Shown in pieces: positions 24,731 through 34,684 of a stretch of 34,684 nucleotides of DNA. Position numbers and translations under genes: made by a program. The DNA is taken from assembly GCF_018780625.1 (NCBI RefSeq), contig NZ_JADMJK010000111.1:2412-37095 (forward strand). Reading direction: 5' to 3'. Position 1 is the stretch's first letter; each line of letters begins with the position of its first letter. Origin of the DNA: Polaromonas sp. GTDB lineage: Bacteria; Pseudomonadota; Gammaproteobacteria; Burkholderiales; Burkholderiaceae_C. The notes beneath the pieces were generated by a model. The model did not search any database and was not told where the DNA came from. It saw only the letters and a list, made by a program, of their open reading frames with translations.

Positions 24731-25524
24731 CCCTGCATATGAACGTCAATCTGGACACAAGCGCGAGCCCCGGCACGCAAGAGCGGCGCGTGGCCCTCGT
24801 CACGGGCGCCGGACGCAACATCGGGCGAGCCATTGCGCTGCAGCTCGCACGCGATGGCTGTGCCGTGGCCGTCAACGTGCGGACTTCCCGGGCCGAAGGG
24901 CAGTCCGTGGTGGATGAGCTCCACGCCCTCGGTGTACCGGCCCTGCTGTGCCTGGCCGATGTGACCGACCAGGCCGCAGTGGCGGCCATGCTGGCCAGCA
25001 TCGGCACGCAATGGGGCCGGCTGGACGTGTTGGTGAACAACGCCGCCATTCGCCGCGAGTCCCCGCTGGCGGAGCTGGCCGCCGATGACTGGCACAACAC
25101 CCTGGCCGTGGTGCTTGACGGCGCATTTTTCTGCGCGCAGGCCGCCTTGCCGCTGCTGTTGCAGTCGGCGGGCGCGGCCATCATCAATGTGGGAGGAATG
25201 ACCGCCCATACCGGCGCGGCCAACCGGGTCCACGTGGTCACCGCCAAGGCGGGCCTGGTGGGCATGACCCGCGCGCTCGCGCATGAACTCTCGCCGCAGG
25301 GGATCACGGTCAATTGCGTGTCGCCGGGCATGATTGAATCGGTCCGCAACAGCGAAACCGCCTCGGCATCACCCAGCCACCACGCCGTCCACCGGCCGCT
25401 GCTGGGCCGTCGCGGCACCGTGGACGAAGTGGCCGACGCCGTGGCCTGGCTGGCCAGTCCCCACGCCCGGTTCATCACGGGGCAGGTGCTGCATGTGAAT
25501 GGCGGGACTTATTTGGGCAGTTGA
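24727..25524 (+). CDS. SDR-family protein with degenerate catalytic tetrad
   Basis: 265 aa, starting in an ATGA overlap with the preceding gene. Rossmann features are intact: VALVTGAGRNIGRAIA (residues 22-37, nucleotide loop), LADVTD, and LVNNAAIRR (~102-110). The catalytic tetrad is not. Aligning K174 (TAKAGLVGMTRALAHEL) puts Val170 at the Tyr position, Gly157 (INVGGM) at the Ser position and Val129 at the Asn position. The C-terminal VNCVSPGMIESV and ITGQVLHVNGGTY are normal for SDRs. It may be a non-catalytic NAD(P)-binding protein, or use another mechanism, for instance with His169. It is the last gene of the carboxylate operon. Confidence 0.9.
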   Translation: MTLHMNVNLDTSASPGTQERRVALVTGAGRNIGRAIALQLARDGCAVAVNVRTSRAEGQSVVDELHALGVPALLCLADVTDQAAVAAMLASIGTQWGRLDVLVNNAAIRRESPLAELAADDWHNTLAVVLDGAFFCAQAALPLLLQSAGAAIINVGGMTAHTGAANRVHVVTAKAGLVGMTRALAHELSPQGITVNCVSPGMIESVRNSETASASPSHHAVHRPLLGRRGTVDEVADAVAWLASPHARFITGQVLHVNGGTYLGS

Positions 25525-25558
25525 CGGGCTGGCCTGCCTCAACCCGCCGCGCCAGGGA

Positions 25559-28378
<2,820 letters not shown>

Positions 28379-28380
28379 GA

Positions 28381-28485
28381 CTCACCTTGGAATAAAGGTG
28401 AGCGTCGTTGCTAAAAAGGGATAGTTCGGCCCTGTTTACCCAAGCCTGACGAAACCGGAATTTCGCTGCAACGCTCCTTGAGTTG
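28381..28485 (-). promoter_or_regulatory. S-adenosylhomocysteine (SAH) riboswitch upstream of metH
   Basis: On the minus strand three aptamer helices are visible. P1 pairs GAGCGT (28476-28471) with ACGCTC (28405-28400); P2 pairs CTCAAG (28482-28477) with CTTGGG (28444-28439) and P2b GCGAAA (28466-28461) with TTTCGT (28454-28449). The conserved strings AAGGAGCG-TTGCAGC and CAGGCTTGG match the SAH class known from Ralstonia ahcY. Just downstream, CTCACCTT (28402-28395) can pair with AAGGTGAG (28388-28381), which holds the metH SD. P1 and this anti-SD arm share CTC (28402-28400), so ligand binding should free the SD: a translational ON switch that raises methionine synthesis when SAH accumulates. 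Confidence 0.88.
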
Positions 28486-28572
28486 GGCTTAATTTTAAGC
28501 ATTTAATGCCCGCCCTTAAGCACCCCAAGCCAAAACCCCGTTCGTTCAGCCCGTGTTTAACCAGTTTTTTAG

Positions 28573-28737
28573 AAAAAAACGTCCCGCCATTTCGGGCAAC
28601 CGGGCTGGAAAACTCGTCCACTGCAGATCTGGCCGCCGAGCGGCTGGTCGCTGCGCGACAACGCCGACAAACTCAAGATGTAGGTTCAGCTGACGCAGGT
28701 GATGCAGCAGGAAATCAGCGCGCTGACGACGAACTGA
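28573..28737 (+). pseudogene. Possible decayed coding fragment, unrecognised
   Basis: On the plus strand one frame reads protein-like text, WPPSGWSLRDNADKLKM, a TAG at 28681, then VQLTQVMQQEISALTTN and a TGA. There is no start codon context and no family I can name. It sits in the 400-bp gap between the two metH genes, mostly upstream of the riboswitch. It could be the remnant of a lost gene or a chance frame. Confidence 0.2.
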
Positions 28738-28780
28738 GCGGGTTTGCAGCCGCTTTAGCCTATTTACCTGCTTGCGCCGA

Positions 28781-29815
28781 TCAGACCGCTTCCCGGTAAA
28801 ACAACCGCCGCGCGGGCACCGGCGCCACCGCGCTGGCAATCGCCGCAATGTGCTCAGGCGTGGTGCCGCAGCAGCCGCCCACGATATTGACCAGCCCTTC
28901 GGCCGCAAACTCGTGCAGCAGGCGCGACGTGACGTCTGGCGTTTCGTCAAAACCGGTGTCGCTCATGGGGTTGGGCAGGCCGGCATTGGGGTAACAGCTG
29001 ATGAAGGTGTCGGGCGCGGCCTTGGCCAGCTCCTGGATGTAGGGGCGCATCAGCGCGGCGCCCAGCGCGCAGTTCAGGCCCACGGCCAGCGGCTCGGCAT
29101 GGCGCACGCTGTACCAGAAGGCCGTCACGGTCTGGCCGCTCAGGATGCGGCCCGAGGCGTCGGTCACAGTGCCGCTGATGATCAGCGGCAGGCGCTCGCC
29201 GCTGGCCTCAAAGTACTCGTCAATCGCAAACAGCGCCGCCTTGGCGTTGAGCGTGTCAAAAATGGTTTCGACCAGCAGCACGTCGGCGCCGCCCTTGACC
29301 AGCGCTTCGGTCTGCTCGTAATAGGCCTGGCGCAGCACTTCAAAGCTGGTGTTGCGCGCGCCGGGGTCGTTGACGTCGGGGCTGATGCTGGCGGTCTTGG
29401 GCGTGGGGCCCAGGGCGCCCACCACAAAACGCGGCTTGTCTGGCGTGGAGAACTTGTCGCAGGCGGCGCGCGCGATGCGGGCCGACTCGTAGTTCATTTC
29501 CACCGCCAGGTCGGCCATGTCGTAGTCGGCCTGGGCCACGGTGGTGGCGCCAAAGGTGTTGGTTTCGATCAGGTCGGCGCCGGCGGCCAGGTAGCCTTCG
29601 TGGATGTCCTGGATCACGTCGGGCCGCGTCAAGCTCAGCAACTCGTTGTTGCCTTTGACGTCCTTGTGAAAATCCTTGAAGCGCTCGCCCCGGTACTGGG
29701 CTTCGCTCAGGCGAAAGCGCTGGATCATGGTGCCCATGGCGCCGTCGAGGATGGCGATGCGTTTTTCAAGAATGGCGGGAAGCTGCTGTCCGCGGGTGTA
29801 GGGGGTCTTCGTCAT
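28781..29815 (-). CDS. metH: MetH N-terminal part: homocysteine S-methyltransferase domain protein
   Basis: 344 aa forming one TIM-barrel homocysteine methyltransferase domain. It contains [13 protein letters not shown] near the N-terminus, [11 protein letters not shown], the zinc ligand Cys in VGLNCALGA (~residue 247) and the Cys pair in [11 protein letters not shown] (~312). It binds Zn-activated homocysteine and accepts the methyl group from methylcobalamin held by the downstream protein. It ends where the domain ends, so the split is clean and not a frameshift. The ATG at 29815 has only a weak GCAGG before it. It is divergent from the rhodanese gene, with 79 bp between them. Confidence 0.94.
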   Translation of the reverse strand: MTKTPYTRGQQLPAILEKRIAILDGAMGTMIQRFRLSEAQYRGERFKDFHKDVKGNNELLSLTRPDVIQDIHEGYLAAGADLIETNTFGATTVAQADYDMADLAVEMNYESARIARAACDKFSTPDKPRFVVGALGPTPKTASISPDVNDPGARNTSFEVLRQAYYEQTEALVKGGADVLLVETIFDTLNAKAALFAIDEYFEASGERLPLIISGTVTDASGRILSGQTVTAFWYSVRHAEPLAVGLNCALGAALMRPYIQELAKAAPDTFISCYPNAGLPNPMSDTGFDETPDVTSRLLHEFAAEGLVNIVGGCCGTTPEHIAAIASAVAPVPARRLFYREAV

Positions 29816-29894
29816 GCCTGCATTTTAGGGGGCTGGCGCTTGCCCTGGCGTTTCCCCGACAATAGCACCTTGCCCGCCAACCGGCCCTGCCCCC

Positions 29895-30287
29895 ATGAAA
29901 AACCTCCATCCCCAACAAGCCTGGACCTGGCTGCAGGCGCACCCTGACAGCCTGTTTGTCGACGTGCGCATGGAAATCGAGTCGCTCTACGTGGGCCGCC
30001 CGCCCGGCGTGGTCAATGTGCCGTGGTACGAATACCCCGACCTGCAGGCCGATGCCCAAAAGTTTGCCGACGCCGTGGCCCGCGAGGCGGACGGCAAAGC
30101 GCAGGCGGTGCTGCTGATTTGCCGCTCCGGCAAGCGCACGCTGGACGCCGGCAAGGCGCTGGAAGCGGCCGGCTTCAGCAATGTGCAGCATGTGGTGCAC
30201 GGCTTTGAAGGCGAGCTGGACGAGCACTTTCGCCGCTCCACCCTGTCGGGCTGGCGCTTTGAGGGTCTGCCATGGGAACAGATGTAA
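29895..30287 (+). CDS. Single-domain rhodanese-like sulfurtransferase
   Basis: 130 aa, cytoplasmic, one rhodanese fold. DSLFVDVRMEIESLYVGRPPGVVNVPW is the CH2A-type N-terminal motif, and LLICRSGKRTLDAGKALEAAGF carries the active-site Cys76 (loop CRSGKR, six residues, as in sulfur-transferring members). HVVHGFEGELDEHF matches the C-terminal motif. It would accept sulfane sulfur as a persulfide on Cys76. The substrate is not evident. It is a single gene, divergent from metH and upstream of recQ. Confidence 0.92.
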   Translation: MKNLHPQQAWTWLQAHPDSLFVDVRMEIESLYVGRPPGVVNVPWYEYPDLQADAQKFADAVAREADGKAQAVLLICRSGKRTLDAGKALEAAGFSNVQHVVHGFEGELDEHFRRSTLSGWRFEGLPWEQM

Positions 30288-30311
30288 CGCCAACGTCATA
30301 AGTTTCGAGAC

Positions 30312-30365
30312 AAATCAGGCACTAGCCTTTATAGAACCGTCAAAATCAGCTATTTTTTATATAGC
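30312..30365 (+). repeat. 54-bp dispersed intergenic repeat, copy B
   Basis: It starts AAATCAG, has AGCC-N21-GCTATT and ends ATAGC, aligning without gaps with the copy at 14624-14677. It lies between the rhodanese gene and recQ. Confidence 0.7.
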
Positions 30366-30405
30366 AAAATCACTTTATTCCGACCCCGACTGACTGGCCC
30401 ATCTT

Positions 30406-32286
30406 TTGTCCTCATTGCCCACCTCTCCCCCCCAGCCGACCGCCCTGGACGTTCTAGGCCAGGTTTTTGGCTATTCGCACTTTCGCGGCCCACAAGAGGC
30501 CATCGTTGACCACGTGGTGCACGGCGGCGACGCGCTGGTGCTGATGCCCACCGGCGGCGGCAAGTCGCTGTGCTACCAGATTCCGGCCATCGTGCGGCAA
30601 AACGCGGGGCACGGCGTGACCATCGTGATTTCGCCGCTGATCGCGCTGATGCATGACCAGGTCGGCGCGCTGACGGAAGCTGGCGTTTCGGCGGCGTTCC
30701 TGAATTCGACGCAGACTTTTGAGGAAAGCAGCGCGCTGGAAAAGCAGCTGCTGCGCAACGAGTTGACGCTGCTGTATGCCGCGCCCGAGCGCATCAACAC
30801 GCCGCGCATGAAAGGCCTGCTGGCTTCGCTGCACGAGCGCGGCCTGCTGAGCCTGTTTGCGATTGACGAGGCGCACTGCGTGAGCCAGTGGGGCCACGAC
30901 TTCCGGCCCGAATACCGCAGTCTGAGCCTGCTGCACGAGACCTTTCCCGACGTGCCGCGCATGGCGCTGACGGCGACTGCCGACCACCTGACGCGCCAGG
31001 ACATGATTGAGCGGCTCAAGTTAGACGATGCGCGCGAGTTTGTCAGCAGCTTTGACCGGCCCAACATCCGCTACACCATCGTCGAAAAAACCGACCCGAC
31101 GCGCCAGCTGCTGCGCTTCATCCAGACCGAGCACGACGGCGAAGCCGGCATTGTGTACTGCCAGTCCAGGAAGCGGGTCGAGGAAATTGCCGGCATGCTG
31201 GAGGCCGCCGGCATCAAGGCCATGGCCTACCACGCCGGGCTTGAATCCAGCCTGCGCCAGCAGCGGCAAGACCGCTTTTTGCGCGAAGAGGGCATGGTGA
31301 TGGTGGCCACGATTGCGTTCGGCATGGGCATTGACAAGCCCGATGTGCGCTTTGTGGCACACCTGGACATGCCCAAGAACATTGAAGGCTACTACCAGGA
31401 AACCGGCCGCGCCGGCCGCGACGGCCAGAGCGCCGACGCCTGGATGGTCTACGGCCTGCAGGACGTGGTGAACCAGCGCCGCATGATAGACACCAGCGAG
31501 GCGGCCAGCGAGGAGTTCAAGCAGGTGATGCGCGGCAAGCTCGATGCGCTGCTAAGCCTGGCGGAAGACACGCGCTGCCGCCGCGTCAGCCTGCTGGGCT
31601 ACTTTGGCGAGGCCAGCCAGCCCTGCGGAAACTGTGACAACTGCCTGAATCCGCCAGCGGTGTGGGACGCCACCGACGCAGCGCGCAAGATGCTCAGCTG
31701 CATCTACCGCGTACAGCAGGCCAGCGGCATCAGCTTTGGCGCCGGCCACCTGATGGACATCCTGCGCGGCAAAACCACCGAAAAAATCACACAATACGGC
31801 CACGAAAACCTGAGCACCTTCGGCATTGGCGCCGACCTGGCCGAGGCCCAGTGGCGCAGCGTGCTGCGCCAGCTGATTGCCAGCAACATGGTGCGCGTCA
31901 ACGCCGAAGCCTTCAACACCCTGCAGCTGATGCCCGATGCGCGCCGGGTGCTCAAAGGCGAGGCCAGCGTGCTGCTGCGCCAGCAGTCGCTGACTACCAA
32001 GGCCGCCAAGCCCAAGCGCGGCAGCAAGACCTCGGTCAAGGGTCTGGTCGAAGCCACGCTCAACGCCGGCGCGCTGGAGCGGCTGGCCCACCTGAAGGCC
32101 TGGCGCGGCGAAGTGGCGCGCGAGCACAACCTGCCCGCCTTCGTGATTTTTCACGACGCCACGCTGCGCGCCATTGCCGAGCAGGCGCCACAAAGTTTGC
32201 AGGACCTCGAAGGCATCAGCGGCATGGGAACCAAGAAGCTGCAGGCCTATGGGGCCGAGGTGCTGCGGGTGTGTGCGGCGGCCTAA
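30406..32286 (+). CDS. recQ: ATP-dependent DNA helicase RecQ
   Basis: 626 aa, a 3'-5' helicase of recombinational repair. Motifs in order: [13 protein letters not shown] (motif 0), [13 protein letters not shown] (Walker A, ~47-59), [19 protein letters not shown] (DEAH box, ~152-170), [30 protein letters not shown] (motif VI), zinc site [12 protein letters not shown]...CGNCDNC (to ~413), winged-helix RQC, and a C-terminal HRDC domain (~545-626). The start must be TTG at 30406 (or TTG at 30415): a stop lies at 30391, no ATG lies between, and the next ATG is inside Walker A. The SD is poor. The TAA shares bases with the stop of the convergent TPR gene. Confidence 0.96.
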   Translation: MSSLPTSPPQPTALDVLGQVFGYSHFRGPQEAIVDHVVHGGDALVLMPTGGGKSLCYQIPAIVRQNAGHGVTIVISPLIALMHDQVGALTEAGVSAAFLNSTQTFEESSALEKQLLRNELTLLYAAPERINTPRMKGLLASLHERGLLSLFAIDEAHCVSQWGHDFRPEYRSLSLLHETFPDVPRMALTATADHLTRQDMIERLKLDDAREFVSSFDRPNIRYTIVEKTDPTRQLLRFIQTEHDGEAGIVYCQSRKRVEEIAGMLEAAGIKAMAYHAGLESSLRQQRQDRFLREEGMVMVATIAFGMGIDKPDVRFVAHLDMPKNIEGYYQETGRAGRDGQSADAWMVYGLQDVVNQRRMIDTSEAASEEFKQVMRGKLDALLSLAEDTRCRRVSLLGYFGEASQPCGNCDNCLNPPAVWDATDAARKMLSCIYRVQQASGISFGAGHLMDILRGKTTEKITQYGHENLSTFGIGADLAEAQWRSVLRQLIASNMVRVNAEAFNTLQLMPDARRVLKGEASVLLRQQSLTTKAAKPKRGSKTSVKGLVEATLNAGALERLAHLKAWRGEVAREHNLPAFVIFHDATLRAIAEQAPQSLQDLEGISGMGTKKLQAYGAEVLRVCAAA

Positions 32287-33599
32287 GCAGCGGCGGACCG
32301 TTTCAGCAACGCCTGTGCGCTCGGGCTGGAAGGCTTGGCATCGACTCGCTCGGCAGCGAGTGCCCGGGCCAGGGCGAACTGCCCATCGTCCCAGGCCGCC
32401 TCCAGCAGGGTCAGGTCAATCAAGTCGCGCTGCGCATGGCTGCCGCCAAAGCGGTGCGCAATGCTGCGCACCGGACGCAGCAACTCAACGGCGCGGCCGG
32501 AATCGCCCTCGGCAAACACCCGGATCGCCTGGCTCAGCGGTGCGCCGACATCGCGGGTGAACATGGCGTTGTCGCCGGTGCCGGCCATGGCGCGCTGCTG
32601 GGCCTCCTCCACGGCGCGAATGGCCTCGCCCTGCCCATCGCTGACGAAGGCCATCATCGCGTGCGCGTCGTTGAAGGCGTACTGCCCGCTGCCGGCGTTG
32701 GGCAGCCAGCCTTGCGCCACCTCATGCCAGCGCTCGCCCAGGTCCACGCCGCGCAAGCGCAGGCGCCACAGCAGTGCGCTGGCGTCCACCAGGTCGAGCA
32801 CCAGCGTGGAATGGCTGGCGCGCACCGCACTGTGGAACAGAAAAAGCACCTCCTCCAGGTCGCCCTGGTCCAGGTGGTAGAGCGCCAGATGCCACCAGTT
32901 GTGCACGGCAAAGAAATTGTCTTCGGCCCAGTCGGGCTGGCGCTGGCGCATCCAGGCGATGCCCTCGCGCGCCCGGCCCTGCATCTCCAGCACATGGGTT
33001 ACCGCATGGTGCGCCCAAGCGTCGCGCGGCTCCAGGTCCAGCGCGGCACGGCCGGCGGTTTCGGCGCGGGCATAGGCGCCTGTTTCCTCCAGTCCGAAAG
33101 CCTGCATGCCCAGCAACGCATGGTAGCCCGGCATGGATACGGACCAGGCGGGCAGCGCGCGCACGATGCGGTCTCGCAGCATGCGCGCATCGCCCAAATA
33201 GAAGTCCAGCACATGACCAGCCTGCAGCGCCAAGGCATCCGTCGGGTAGGCGATGGACAGGTCTTCCAGCACGCGCGCGGCGGCCCGCCATCGCCCCTCA
33301 AGCAGCTGGCGAATGGCCGCCCCGTGGACTTGCTCCCGCGGATTGGCTGGAAGCGTTTCAATCGCCTCCAGGTCGCGCCGGGCGACGGCCAGTCCGGCCG
33401 GTTCGGTGCCCAGAAGATGCAGCCAGGCGTGCAACACATGGCCCATCACGAAATCCGGTCGGCAGGCGGTGGCCGCCTCAATCGTGGCCACCGGATCTTG
33501 CCGGTAGCACTGGAATTGATGCAAGGCCGTCGCGTAGAGCGCTGCGCTGTCGGTTGACGCGCCGCTCAGGGCATGGCCCAGGTTGTCAGCGGGGTTCAT
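32283..33599 (-). CDS. TPR protein of the TTC38-like family
   Basis: 438 aa, no signal peptide or membrane segment, so cytoplasmic. It is helical throughout, with TPR-like pairs such as [26 protein letters not shown] and the family-typical [20 protein letters not shown] near residues 235-255; the overall pattern ([23 protein letters not shown]) fits the TTC38 family, whose function is unknown. I use the ATG at 33599, with GGAG 7 nt upstream, not the ATG at 33617. Its stop overlaps that of recQ. An AT-rich upstream segment (33640-33715) probably holds its promoter. Confidence 0.85.
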   Translation of the reverse strand: MNPADNLGHALSGASTDSAALYATALHQFQCYRQDPVATIEAATACRPDFVMGHVLHAWLHLLGTEPAGLAVARRDLEAIETLPANPREQVHGAAIRQLLEGRWRAAARVLEDLSIAYPTDALALQAGHVLDFYLGDARMLRDRIVRALPAWSVSMPGYHALLGMQAFGLEETGAYARAETAGRAALDLEPRDAWAHHAVTHVLEMQGRAREGIAWMRQRQPDWAEDNFFAVHNWWHLALYHLDQGDLEEVLFLFHSAVRASHSTLVLDLVDASALLWRLRLRGVDLGERWHEVAQGWLPNAGSGQYAFNDAHAMMAFVSDGQGEAIRAVEEAQQRAMAGTGDNAMFTRDVGAPLSQAIRVFAEGDSGRAVELLRPVRSIAHRFGGSHAQRDLIDLTLLEAAWDDGQFALARALAAERVDAKPSSPSAQALLKRSAAA

Positions 33600-33880
33600 C
33601 GTCGTTGCTCCTGCCACGGGAAAACAATTTCGAAATACGGACGCAATCCAGTTTTATTCCAAGCTGATTGGAAATTTAAATTCAATTGGAATTCAACTCA
33701 AATCACTTTTGTAAGTTTCCACAACACCCCTGCGGGCCTGTGGGCCGATGTGCCGGGGTGGGTTGGGACGCGGCTGACTTACCGCGTATTTCATATTTGA
33801 ACGCTGCCCACCGCCTCACGTGCAGAGCGCTGCGGCGCCATAGGAACAATGGACTACCCGCTACTCATCCCGCAGCAACG
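33600..33880. other. Intergenic region between TPR gene and AAA ATPase
   Basis: About 280 bp. The half next to the TPR gene is AT-rich and contains short repeats of GGAATTCAA/AATTCAA type (33670-33700), probably the TPR promoter on the minus strand. The other half is GC-rich and has no clear hairpin-plus-T terminator for the AAA gene. I see no ORF of note. Confidence 0.4.
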
Positions 33881-34684
33881 CTAGCGCATGAAGCCCATCC
33901 CCCGCCCCTCCCTCACCTCGGGCTTGATGCGGTGCTCCGCCTCCAGCTGCGCCAGAAATTCTTCGGCAGACAGCGCCGCAGCCAGAATCACCCCCTGCCG
34001 CTTGACCGCTGCAAAATCGCCGGGGCACAGCTGCGTCAACTGGGCCAGCCGTTTCTGCAGCGCGTCCGTGAGCAGCAAGGCATCGCCCGCAAGCGCTTCC
34101 GTCACAAACATGGTGTCACGCTGCCCAGTCGTCAGCGGCATGAACTGGATCTTGAAAGTGAAACGGCGCAGCGCGGCCTGGTCCAGGCTTTCGAGCAGAT
34201 TGGTGGTGCAGATGAAAATGCCTTTGTGGCGTTCCATGCCCTGCAGCATCTCGTTGACTTCCGTCACCTCGTAAGTGCGCTGGGCGCCGCGCCGGTCCTG
34301 CAAAAAGCTGTCGGCTTCATCGAGCAGCAGCACGGCTTTCTCCAGCTCAGCTTCGCGGAACATGGCGGCCATGTTCTGCTCGGTTTCGCCGACGTATTTG
34401 CTCATCAGATCGCTGGCCTGCTTGATCAGCAGCGGCTGCTCCAGCGCCTGGGCCACGTGTTCGGCCAGCGCGGTCTTGCCAGTGCCAGGCGGGCCGTAAA
34501 AGCACAGTGTGCCGTGGCCCCGGCTTTTAAGCGCCTGCACGATGCGCGGAATTTCAAACCGCGACTCGACGTTGAGCATCGCCAGGTCGTAAGTCGTCAC
34601 GCTGCAGCGGCCGGACGCTTCGGCCTGGTTGCCCAGCGCCACGTCGGCGTTTTTAAGCTGGCGCTCGATCAGCGACTCCATCAG
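33881..34684 (-). CDS. AAA-family ATPase, C-terminal part (N-terminus outside window)
   Basis: The last 267 codons are visible and the frame runs out of the window. It has Walker A GPPGTGKTALAEHVA, Walker B AVLLLDEADSFLQDR, a sensor-1-like FICTTNLLESLDQAALRRF (FtsH/p97-type AAA core) and SDLMSKYVGETEQNMAAMF, the pore-loop and adjacent region of classical AAA proteins. An internal ATG at 34681 is probably not the true start, because the segment before the P-loop (VESRFEIPRIVQAL) resembles a longer linker. It could be a disaggregase- or protease-like single-ring AAA ATPase; the missing N-terminus prevents assignment. Confidence 0.88.
   Translation of the reverse strand: MMESLIERQLKNADVALGNQAEASGRCSVTTYDLAMLNVESRFEIPRIVQALKSRGHGTLCFYGPPGTGKTALAEHVAQALEQPLLIKQASDLMSKYVGETEQNMAAMFREAELEKAVLLLDEADSFLQDRRGAQRTYEVTEVNEMLQGMERHKGIFICTTNLLESLDQAALRRFTFKIQFMPLTTGQRDTMFVTEALAGDALLLTDALQKRLAQLTQLCPGDFAAVKRQGVILAAALSAEEFLAQLEAEHRIKPEVREGRGMGFMR

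Noticed and set aside
28381-28485. Cobalamin riboswitch upstream of metH.
   Set aside because: The leader is too short (~105 nt) and lacks a B12-box-like sequence. The helices and conserved strings fit the SAH class instead.

Overview
The window looks like chromosomal DNA of a betaproteobacterium of the Comamonadaceae (Polaromonas/Rhodoferax-like). This rests on high-GC coding DNA, a Bug-type tripartite tricarboxylate transporter operon, a glnK-amtB pair behind a sigma-54 promoter, a metH split into two genes with an S-adenosylhomocysteine riboswitch, and a dispersed intergenic repeat ending in a GCTATT...AATAGC palindrome. The assignment is from memory and not from a database search.

Layout. 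(1) Positions 1-11452, minus strand: an operon of secreted or surface proteins. It runs from a 169-aa protein through an 881-aa DUF11-repeat protein and a ~2029-aa protein with DUF11, SdrD_B-like and Ig-like modules plus a C-terminal outer-membrane barrel, possibly a 60-aa coupled ORF, to a prealbumin-fold repeat protein cut by the window edge. Hairpins stand at two gene junctions, and a very AT-rich leader lies upstream. This is the least characterised part of the window. (2) 12083-15604, minus: glcF and glcE (glycolate oxidase, without glcD here) and an SMP-30/gluconolactonase gene. (3) 15663-17866, minus: glnK-amtB with a sigma-54 promoter, a putative NtrC site and a strong terminator. (4) 17911-19452, plus: comM.

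(5) 19484-25524, plus: a GntR/FCD regulator followed by a tightly coupled operon tctC-tctB-tctA-MmgE/PrpD-SDR. A near-consensus sigma-70 promoter drives it, and a perfect 16-bp palindrome overlaps the -35 box. This reads as an uptake and catabolism module for an unknown carboxylic acid; its SDR lacks three of the four classical catalytic residues. (6) 25559-29815, minus: split methionine synthase. The upstream gene has the homocysteine-methyltransferase domain; the downstream gene has the pterin, B12 and reactivation domains and carries its own SAH riboswitch, whose SD-sequestering hairpin abuts the start codon. (7) 29895-34684: a rhodanese (+), recQ with a TTG start (+), a TTC38-like TPR protein (-) and the C-terminal part of an AAA ATPase (-).

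The strongest leads are the surface-protein operon with its RNA hairpins, the riboswitch placed between the two metH halves, the SDR with a degenerate active site, and a repeat-derived in-frame insertion in metH.
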